In this document: one piece after another, positions 58,239-64,000 of the stretch
Numbering within the stretch: the stretch's first letter is position 1
Layout: every line of letters starts with the position of its first letter
NCBI RefSeq assembly: GCF_014650335.1
Contig: NZ_BMUT01000022.1
Coordinates: forward strand, 21,705-85,704
Direction: 5' to 3'
DNA length: 64,000 nucleotides
From: Streptomyces hiroshimensis
GTDB lineage: Bacteria; Actinomycetota; Actinomycetes; Streptomycetales; Streptomycetaceae
The notes under the pieces: model-generated
What the model was told of the DNA's origin: nothing
What the model saw: the letters and a program-made list of their open reading frames with translations, nothing else
Database searches by the model: none
Translations under genes and position numbers: made by a program

Positions 58239-59021
58239 CTACCCGACCAGCTCACGCAGATGCGCCTCGCGCTCCGCGACCTGGGCGCGCAGGCCCTCGG
58301 CGATCTCCTCCAGCAGGCCGTCCGGGTCGTCCGGCGCCATCCGCAGCATCGAGCCGATCGCCGAACCCTCCAGCTCGGCCGCCAGCTCCGACAGCATCTC
58401 CTTGCGCCGCGCCAGCCACTCCAGACGGGCGTAGAGCTCCTCCGCCACGTCCAGCGGGCGCGGCTCCGGGGGCGGGCCCGCGGCCCACTCCGCGGCCAGC
58501 TCCCGCAGCAGGGCCTCGTCGCCGTCCGCGTACGCGGCGTTGACCCGCACGATGAACTCCTCGCGGCGCAGCCGCTCGCCCTCGTCCCGCGCCAGGTCCG
58601 GGTGCGCCTTGCGGACCAGCTCCCGGAAGGCCTTGCGGGCCTCGTCGCTCGGGCGCACCCGGCGCGGCGGGCGGACCGGCTTCTCCGTGAGCATCGCCTG
58701 CGCCTCCGGGGAGAGGCCCTCCGAATCCAGCCAGCCGTTGAAGAGCTGCTCCACGCCGGGCAGCGGCTGCACCAGCGCCCGGGCCTCGCGGGCCCGGCGC
58801 AGGTCCTCGGCGTCACCGCTGCGGGCGGCCACGGCCTCGGCGATCTGCGCCTCCAGCTCGTCGAGCCGGGCGTAGACCGGGCCGAGGCGCTGGTGGTGCA
58901 GGCGGGAGAAGTTCTCCACCTCCACCCGGAACGTCTCCACGGCGATCTCGAACTCGATCAGCGCCGTCTCGGCCGTGCGGACGGCCTTTTCCAGGCGGGA
59001 AGTGTCTGCTTCCGGATTCAT
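58239..59021 (-). CDS. J-domain-like coiled protein of unknown function
   Basis: A 260-residue soluble protein. The first 70 residues form a heptad-like helix (EKAVRTAETALIEFEIAVET, RLDELEAQIAEAVAARSG). A DnaJ-type segment lies in the middle (EARKAFRELVRKAHPDLARD), with the HPD tripeptide needed to stimulate DnaK, followed by FIVRVNAAYADGDEALLREL. The C-terminal 60 residues are again helical. It resembles actinobacterial J-domain-containing proteins of unknown partner. ATG 59021 is used with the preceding GTG 59024 as an option. Confidence 0.8.
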   Translation of the reverse strand: MNPEADTSRLEKAVRTAETALIEFEIAVETFRVEVENFSRLHHQRLGPVYARLDELEAQIAEAVAARSGDAEDLRRAREARALVQPLPGVEQLFNGWLDSEGLSPEAQAMLTEKPVRPPRRVRPSDEARKAFRELVRKAHPDLARDEGERLRREEFIVRVNAAYADGDEALLRELAAEWAAGPPPEPRPLDVAEELYARLEWLARRKEMLSELAAELEGSAIGSMLRMAPDDPDGLLEEIAEGLRAQVAEREAHLRELVG

Positions 59022-59185
59022 CACCCGACCAGCGTAGTTCCCTCCCGGAGGGTTCCCCGGACGCCTCGGCCCGCGCCGGGCGCTCGCCCTTGCCGCCGGG
59101 CGAGGACGGTCCCGCCGCGGTGGCGCGACGGCGCGGTGGCCCGGTGGCTCGGTGGCGCGGCGCCGCGGTGGTGGAGTCCGGCGGT

Positions 59186-59395
59186 GCCGACCGACGGCGG
59201 GTTTCGGCACCGCCGGAATGCGCCGTCTCGGCTGCTCGCCGTTGCGGCGGGAATCTTTGCCCGCGGCAGCGGGCCCGGCGGGCGGCCGGGGCCGACCGAC
59301 ATCGGTCGTCCGGCACCGCCGGGATACGCCGTCTCGGCTGCTCGCCGTTGCGGCGGGAGTTTTTGCCTGCGGCGGCGGGGTCTGACCGGGGTCGG
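59186..59395 (+). repeat. Two tandem copies of a 105-bp intergenic repeat
   Basis: GCCGACCGAC begins each unit (59186 and 59291), followed by CGGCACCGCCGG (59205 and 59311), GCCGTCTCGGCTGCTCGCCG, TTGCGGCGGGA and a T-rich stretch (AATCTTTGCCCG or AGTTTTTGCCTG). A third, inverted relative lies at 13535-13602. It covers nearly all of the gap between the J-like and DUF2252 genes. Confidence 0.85.
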
Positions 59396-59404
59396 GCGGA
59401 GTCG

Positions 59405-60790
59405 CTAGACGCCCGTTTCTGCAGGGATTCGGCCCGATCGGATCGCTTTTATCAGGGTTTCATGGTCCGCCTCTGTGCGGTTTGCGTAGGTGTGGGCGAA
59501 GGTGGCCACGGACTCGTCCAGGGCCGTGGACTTGCCGCAGTAGGCCGCTATCAGGCGGGGGTCCGCGGTGTGGGAGTGGGCGCGGGCCAGGAGGGCGCCG
59601 GTGAGGCGGGCGTAGTCGTCCAGCTCGTCGGGGGCGAGGGCCGCCGGGTCGACGCTGCCCTTGCGGTTGCGGAACTGCCGCACCTGGTACGGCCGCCCCT
59701 CGACCGTCGCCCAGCCCAGCAGCACGTCGCTGACGACCTGCATCCGCTGCTGGCCCAGCACCACGCGCCGCCCCTCGTGACCGTCCGGCGGCAGCGCGAA
59801 GCCGGCCTTCTCCGCGTACGGCAGCAGGACCGAGGGCCGGGCCTCCTTCACCTGGAGGACGAGCGGCTCGCCGCGGTGGTCCAGGAGCAGCACCACGTAC
59901 GAGCGCAGCCCCACGCTTCCGGTGCCGACGACGCGGAAGGCCACGTCCTGCACCTCGTACCGGGCCGTGAGCGGCAGCAGGTCCTCCGGGAGGGTGCCGA
60001 GGTAGCCGCCGAGGGAGAGGGCGACCGCCGCCGCCTCGCCGTCCGGCAGCCGGCGCAGCACCGGCGGGGCGTCCACGAAGCGCCGCCCGTCGTCCGTCTT
60101 CTCCGTGGCCTTGGCCGCGAAGCGGGCGCTCGTGTTCCGCCGGGCCTTCTCCGCGACCCGCTCCAGCGTGCCGACCAGCTCGCGGGCGTCCGCGTGGGAG
60201 ACGAGCCGCTCGTCGGCGATGGCGTTCCAGGCCTCCGCGACCGGCATCCGGGCCAGCAGCCGCATCGTGTGGCGGTAGGAGCCGACGGCGTCCCGCGCCG
60301 CCGCCCGGCAGGTCGGCTCGTCCGCGCCCGCCTCCCGCCCGGCCAGCACCAGCGAGGCGGCGAGCCGCTTCACGTCCCACTCCCACGGCCCGTGCAACGT
60401 CTCGTCGAAGTCGTTGAGGTCGATGACGAGTTCGCCGCGCGCGTCCCCGTACAGCCCGAAGTTGGCGGCGTGCGCGTCTCCGCAGATCTGGGCGCCGATC
60501 CCGGTCACGGCGGAGTCCATCAGGTCGTGGCCCATCAGCCCGGCGGAGCCGCGCAGGAAGGCGAAGGGGGACGCGGCCATCCGGCCGACGCGTATCGGTG
60601 TGAGCTCCGGCAGCCGCCCCGCGTTCGACGCCTCCACCGCGGCGACCGCGTCCGGCCTGCCCGGCCCGGCGGTCCACTCCGCGTGCGCCGTCCGCGGCAC
60701 CCGCTCCCGCAGCGCCTTCCCCTCGGCCTTCGGCGACCCGCCCTCCGCCTTCGGACGCGCGAACCCCGGCACGTACGGCAGTCGCGACAT
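59405..60790 (-). CDS. DUF2252-family protein
   Basis: A 461-residue protein matching DUF2252, a family with a kinase-like fold common in actinobacteria. Family landmarks are ASPFAFLRGSAGLMGHDL, QICGDAHAANFGLYGDARGE, VIDLNDFDETLHGPWEWDVK, VVGTGSVGLRSYVVLLLDHR, EPLVLQVKEARPSVL and YQVRQFRNRKGSVD. GDAHAANFG followed by DLNDFDE resembles the HxDxxxxN and DFD catalytic pair of protein kinases, so phosphotransfer is plausible, but no substrate is known. The ATG at 60790 has a GGGGGAGGTGG site. Just upstream is a five-fold heptanucleotide repeat in the leader. Confidence 0.9.
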   Translation of the reverse strand: MSRLPYVPGFARPKAEGGSPKAEGKALRERVPRTAHAEWTAGPGRPDAVAAVEASNAGRLPELTPIRVGRMAASPFAFLRGSAGLMGHDLMDSAVTGIGAQICGDAHAANFGLYGDARGELVIDLNDFDETLHGPWEWDVKRLAASLVLAGREAGADEPTCRAAARDAVGSYRHTMRLLARMPVAEAWNAIADERLVSHADARELVGTLERVAEKARRNTSARFAAKATEKTDDGRRFVDAPPVLRRLPDGEAAAVALSLGGYLGTLPEDLLPLTARYEVQDVAFRVVGTGSVGLRSYVVLLLDHRGEPLVLQVKEARPSVLLPYAEKAGFALPPDGHEGRRVVLGQQRMQVVSDVLLGWATVEGRPYQVRQFRNRKGSVDPAALAPDELDDYARLTGALLARAHSHTADPRLIAAYCGKSTALDESVATFAHTYANRTEADHETLIKAIRSGRIPAETGV

Positions 60791-60806
60791 CGCGCCCCAC
60801 CTCCCC

Positions 60807-60841
60807 CTTCGTACTTCGTCCTTCGTCCTTCGTCCTTCGTA
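60807..60841 (+). repeat. Five tandem heptamers in the DUF2252 leader
   Basis: CTTCGTA, three copies of CTTCGTC, then CTTCGTA. It ends 17 bp upstream of the DUF2252 start, next to its ribosome site; on the mRNA it reads as GACGAAG units. Confidence 0.9.
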
Positions 60842-60941
60842 TGAGCCGACCCGGCAGTCGGCTCATGGGGAAGACCGTGAGGGGCCGCGCCCGGTTCCCC
60901 GCCCCTGTGGCCGGAACGTTGCCGTCCGCCACCACGCCCCC

Positions 60942-60968
60942 TTGACCTCAAGCAAAGTCGAGGTTTGA
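60942..60968 (+). promoter_or_regulatory. SoxR-box-like promoter of the monooxygenase gene
   Basis: A TTGACC -35 candidate overlaps the dyad CCTCAAG CAAA GTCGAGG (60946-60963). SoxR sites follow CCTCAAG-N4-CTTGAGG, so the left half is perfect and the right half has two differences. The dyad sits between the -35 and a TGATGA-like -10, the position used by MerR-family activators. Confidence 0.65.
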
Positions 60969-61053
60969 TGATGCGATCACGAGCACCGGCTCGACCAGCT
61001 CCGATCGGCTCCGAATCGTGCAGGCATACGCGGGGGAGAGAGCGAGAGAACGC

Positions 61054-61404
61054 ATGACCAAGGAATCCGGCTTCTACTCGATCATCGACTACACCGTCGA
61101 CGGACCCGAGACGCAGCACGCCCTGCTGAAGGCGTTCACCGAGATCCAGAAGTCCTGGGTGCGCTTCTACCCCGGCTACTGCTCGGCCCGGTTCCACCTC
61201 AGCACGGACGGCACCCGCGTCGTGAACCTCATCCACTGGGCCACCGAGGCCGACTACCGCAACTTCGTGGAGAACTCCGACACCGACGGCCGGCTGGCCG
61301 CCATCCGGCAGGCCTTGGAGGACCTGCCCGGCAAGGCCGAGATCAACATGCCCGGGGCGCCGACCTACTTCGCCTACGAAGTCACGCCCGGGCCGCGCCC
61401 GTAG
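61054..61404 (+). CDS. Antibiotic biosynthesis monooxygenase (ABM)-family protein
   Basis: A 116-residue ABM-domain protein. The sequence FYSIIDYTVDGPETQHALLK, RFYPGYCSARFHLSTDGTRV and NLIHWATEADYRNFVENSDT follows the dimeric alpha-beta barrel pattern with the conserved W and H. Such enzymes act on quinones or polyketides without a cofactor. In S. coelicolor a monooxygenase of this type belongs to the SoxR regulon; that and the SoxR-like site here suggest induction by redox-active compounds. The ATG at 61054 follows GAGAGAACG. Its last 23 bp overlap the end of the convergent gene 61382-61870. Confidence 0.88.
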   Translation: MTKESGFYSIIDYTVDGPETQHALLKAFTEIQKSWVRFYPGYCSARFHLSTDGTRVVNLIHWATEADYRNFVENSDTDGRLAAIRQALEDLPGKAEINMPGAPTYFAYEVTPGPRP

Positions 61405-61870
61405 CGCTTCCCCCGGCAACTTCCAGTGTCTTCCTGACCGTTCGCAGCGCAGCCGATACGGCCGCGGGAGGTACGGAACCGGCCCCCTCGGCCTCCCGGG
61501 CCGCGGCATAGCCCAGAACCCGGGCTATGCCGAGCGCGCGCAGCGCCTCGTCGCCCCCGACGCTCTCGGGCTTCCCCAGCATCTGCCGCGCCGTGGACTC
61601 CAGCAGCACACCGGCGACCGCGGCCAGCGCCGACGGCGGCAGGGCCTCTTCGAGCAGCGCGGCGACGGACACCGCGTCCGGTGTTACCGGAGTCTGCCGT
61701 TCGGGCGCAGGGGCGGACCCAGGGGCGGGCGCGGACGCGGACGCCGCAGGCGGCGCCGGCGTCTCGCGCCAGGACCTCAGCGAACCGTAACGGGCCAGGC
61801 CGTCATGCAGGGCGGCCGCGAAAGTGGACCCCAGAACGGGCCCCGTCATCTCTTCCTTCGACGCTCGCAC
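61382..61870 (-). CDS. Unknown helical protein under an ARE-like promoter
   Basis: A 162-residue protein of unknown family. The N-terminal 30 residues (MTGPVLGSTFAAALHDGLAR after RASKEE) precede an Ala/Pro/Ser linker (PAASASAPAPGSAPAP). The C-terminal half is helical and Ala/Leu-rich (VAALLEEALPPSALAAVAGV, EALRALGIARVLGYAAAREA). No motif indicates catalysis and no signal peptide is seen. The GTG at 61870 lies behind GAGGAGG; an ATG at 61849 is second choice. The promoter at 61995 overlaps a gamma-butyrolactone-receptor type ARE. The last 23 bp overlap the convergent monooxygenase gene. Confidence 0.72.
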   Translation of the reverse strand: MRASKEEMTGPVLGSTFAAALHDGLARYGSLRSWRETPAPPAASASAPAPGSAPAPERQTPVTPDAVSVAALLEEALPPSALAAVAGVLLESTARQMLGKPESVGGDEALRALGIARVLGYAAAREAEGAGSVPPAAVSAALRTVRKTLEVAGGSATGAARA

Positions 61871-61975
61871 CGGCGCCTCCTCGAAGCCACGGGCACCGCA
61901 GAAGCGCCCTCGCGGATGAGCGGATGAGCGGCAGGGCACACGCGGAACACCCCGTCGACGCATAGCGCGAACGTA

Positions 61976-62000
61976 GCAAACCGACCAGTTTGTATGTCAA
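61976..62000 (-). promoter_or_regulatory. Promoter with ARE-like receptor site
   Basis: Read leftward: a consensus TTGACA (61995-62000), then TACAAACTGGTCGGTTTG, the semi-palindromic shape of autoregulatory elements bound by gamma-butyrolactone receptors (ScbR/ArpA type), then TACGTT as a possible -10. The site fills the spacer between the two hexamers. Confidence 0.72.
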
Positions 62001-62047
62001 GGGAAGTTGCCGCGGTTCGTCACGCTATGCGACCAAGCTCAACTGCT

Positions 62048-62102
62048 TTTCCAGAGCCCTTCCAGAGCCCTTCCAGAGCCCTTCCAGAGCCTTTCCAGGG
62101 CC
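62048..62102 (+). repeat. Five tandem copies of an 11-bp unit
   Basis: TTCCAGAGCCC three times, then TTCCAGAGCCT and TTCCAGGGCCT. Two looser relatives (TTCCATGG, TTTCCAG) follow to 62130. It lies downstream of the receptor gene and upstream of the ARE-controlled gene on the minus strand. Confidence 0.92.
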
Positions 62103-62164
62103 TCTCTATGGCCTTCCATGGTCTTTCCAGTCGGCCTCGATGGTGTTCCGAAGTCGTTCCGAGG

Positions 62165-62848
62165 TCAGGAAGCTGCCTTCTCCACCGCCGGCGACAGCAC
62201 CGGAGTCGCGTACGCATCGCCGTACCCCGCCGTCTCGTCCGACCCCGCCGGGTCCAGCCGGCCGACCATGTGCGACGCGGCGAGCCGGGGCAGCAACAGC
62301 CGCCAGAAGGCCGTCACGGCCTCCCGGGAGAGCCACTCCTCGTCGCCCCGGCCGAGCACCTCCAGCCCCGTGGTCGACGCCGTGATGACCGTGGCCGCGT
62401 CCTGCGGCGCCACCCCTTCGGCGAGCGCCCCCTCGCTGCCCGCCCGCACCAGCTGCCGGCGCACGAAGTCCTGCCACTGGCGGCGTAGATCGGGCCTGGT
62501 CGCAGGGGAGACGTCGCAGCTCAGACGGAATCCGGCGCGGACGACGAGGTCGCTGCGGAGGCGGCTCACCATCGCGTGGGAGGCGTCCGCGAGCACCTGC
62601 AGAGCAGGCTCGTCGCTGCTGTCCGCGCAGCGCGTGATGGTGAGGAGGGCCTCGTGCGCCTCGGACTCGACGGCCGCGGCCAGCGACTCCTTGTCCTCGA
62701 AGTGGAAGTGGAACGCGCCGGTGCTGACCCCGGCCCGGGCGCTGATCCCGGAGACCCGCGAACTCGCGTACCCGTACTCGTCGAACGCGGCGGCGGCGGA
62801 ATGAATCAGTGCGCGGCGGGTGCGTTCTGCTCGCTCTTGCTTCCTCAT
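62165..62848 (-). CDS. Gamma-butyrolactone receptor-like TetR regulator (ScbR/ArpA family)
   Basis: A 227-residue regulator. The N-terminal HTH is at about 8-55 (RKQERAERTRRALIHSAAAA, SGISARAGVSTGAFHFHFED, KESLAAAVE). The ligand domain carries the family pattern VRAGFRLSCDVS, WQDFVRRQLVRAGSEGALAE, ATVITASTTGLEVL and WRLLLPRLAA. These proteins are repressors released by butyrolactone or butenolide signals, or pseudo-receptors for antibiotics. No butyrolactone synthase (AfsA) is in the window. The ATG at 62848 follows GCGGGAGTCG. Its own promoter holds an ARE-like site at 62956, so autorepression is expected. A second site controls the unknown gene downstream. Confidence 0.9.
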   Translation of the reverse strand: MRKQERAERTRRALIHSAAAAFDEYGYASSRVSGISARAGVSTGAFHFHFEDKESLAAAVESEAHEALLTITRCADSSDEPALQVLADASHAMVSRLRSDLVVRAGFRLSCDVSPATRPDLRRQWQDFVRRQLVRAGSEGALAEGVAPQDAATVITASTTGLEVLGRGDEEWLSREAVTAFWRLLLPRLAASHMVGRLDPAGSDETAGYGDAYATPVLSPAVEKAAS

Positions 62849-62941
62849 GGACGACTCCCGCGACGAACTCGAACCCCGGCGCCCCGACGCGGGGATGTGG
62901 GAAGTGGACGGGGACATGTCACCCGTATGCAACGTGTGAGA

Positions 62942-62973
62942 AGTATAGCAAAATCAAACCAACTAGATGGTTT
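62942..62973 (-). promoter_or_regulatory. Receptor gene promoter with ARE-like palindrome
   Basis: The -10 is a consensus TATACT (62942-62947, leftward). AAACCAACTAGATGGTTT (62956-62973) is 16/18 symmetric and covers the -35 region; its AAACC/GGTTT arms match ARE sites. This fits autoregulation by the receptor-like protein. Confidence 0.72.
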
Positions 62974-63001
62974 TCATTTGCCTTCATTTGCTTTCATTGC
63001 C
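62973..63001 (+). repeat. Three direct repeats of TTCATTTGCC upstream of the receptor gene
   Basis: TTCATTTGCC, TTCATTTGCT and TTCATTGCC in a row, directly upstream of the ARE-like site; AT-rich in a GC-rich genome, so a possible activator or co-regulator site. Confidence 0.7.
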
Positions 63002-63036
63002 AGGCTTTTCCTTTGATTCGACCCCGAGGGCGGGAA

Positions 63037-63059
63037 GGGCGGGGCAGCGGGCCCCGCCC
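63037..63059 (-). terminator. Probable terminator after metK
   Basis: GGGCGGGG / CCCCGCCC stem of 8 bp with a 7-nt loop, about 20 bp past the metK stop on the minus strand. There is no U-tract, so confidence is moderate. Confidence 0.6.
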
Positions 63060-63079
63060 CCGGTCCGGCGGGGCCCGGC

Positions 63080-64000
<921 letters not shown>

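Noticed and set aside
62048..62102. CRISPR-like array.
   Set aside because: Units are 11 bp and contiguous, with no spacers and no cas genes.

Overview
The window comes from a high-GC actinomycete, almost certainly Streptomyces or a close relative. The evidence is GC-rich third codon positions, frequent GTG starts, ATGA/TGATG start-stop overlaps, and lineage-typical families: DUF397/XRE pairs, SpoIIE-type phosphatases, paired Ser/Thr kinases, a proteasome activator (Bpa) and a gamma-butyrolactone-receptor-like TetR protein. The order metG - aspS - two bkd loci - orphan response regulator - kinase pair resembles, from memory, the S. coelicolor SCO379x-SCO383x block. No rRNA, tRNA, CRISPR array or intact transposon was seen.

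Layout. 1-4.4 kb is accessory: a cut-off HTH gene, a DUF1963-like gene bracketed by a 24-bp inverted repeat, an 860-bp gene-poor stretch holding a long imperfect inverted repeat (arms of about 225 bp), a DUF397 gene with a triplicated 20-residue unit, its XRE partner, and a small DUF7848-type gene. 4.5-24.8 kb is core and metabolic: metG, aspS, a PAS/GAF/PP2C/HATPase phosphatase, a pirin gene broken by an internal deletion, a secreted trypsin-like protease, SseB, an acyl-CoA dehydrogenase, M18 aminopeptidase, lipoprotein, thioredoxin-NHL protein, nitrilase, a GntR-MFS pair and an MmyB-type regulator. 25-36 kb has the first branched-chain 2-oxoacid dehydrogenase set (bkdABC), an orphan NarL/DevR-type regulator, two divergent Ser/Thr kinases (one preceded by a repetitive coupled leader ORF) and Bpa.

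36-46 kb carries a membrane protein, quinone oxidoreductase, K+ channel, molybdenum-cofactor genes (moeA and a MobA-like fusion), a second bkdABC set and a divergent Lrp-type bkdR. 46-56.7 kb is a phenylacetate degradation region: TetR regulator, paaH, paaN and the paaABCDE epoxidase operon, interrupted by an rRNA methyltransferase and an SdpA/SdpB-like pair. 56.7-64 kb holds an unusual acyl-CoA dehydrogenase, rhodanese, J-domain-like protein, DUF2252 kinase-like protein, a monooxygenase behind a SoxR-box-like promoter, and a gamma-butyrolactone-receptor-like regulator with ARE-like sites in front of itself and of an unknown gene. A partial metK closes the window.

How the genes may work together. 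Near-identical 14-bp palindromes at 45560, 48395 and 52960 lie in front of the second bkd operon, paaN/paaH and paaABCDE, and each has a TCCACAGG element 22-33 bp upstream in the direction of transcription. This suggests a single TetR regulator (46205-46810) co-controlling aromatic and branched-chain catabolism, both of which feed acyl-CoA pools. The ARE/receptor circuit beside metK is the second candidate regulatory system.
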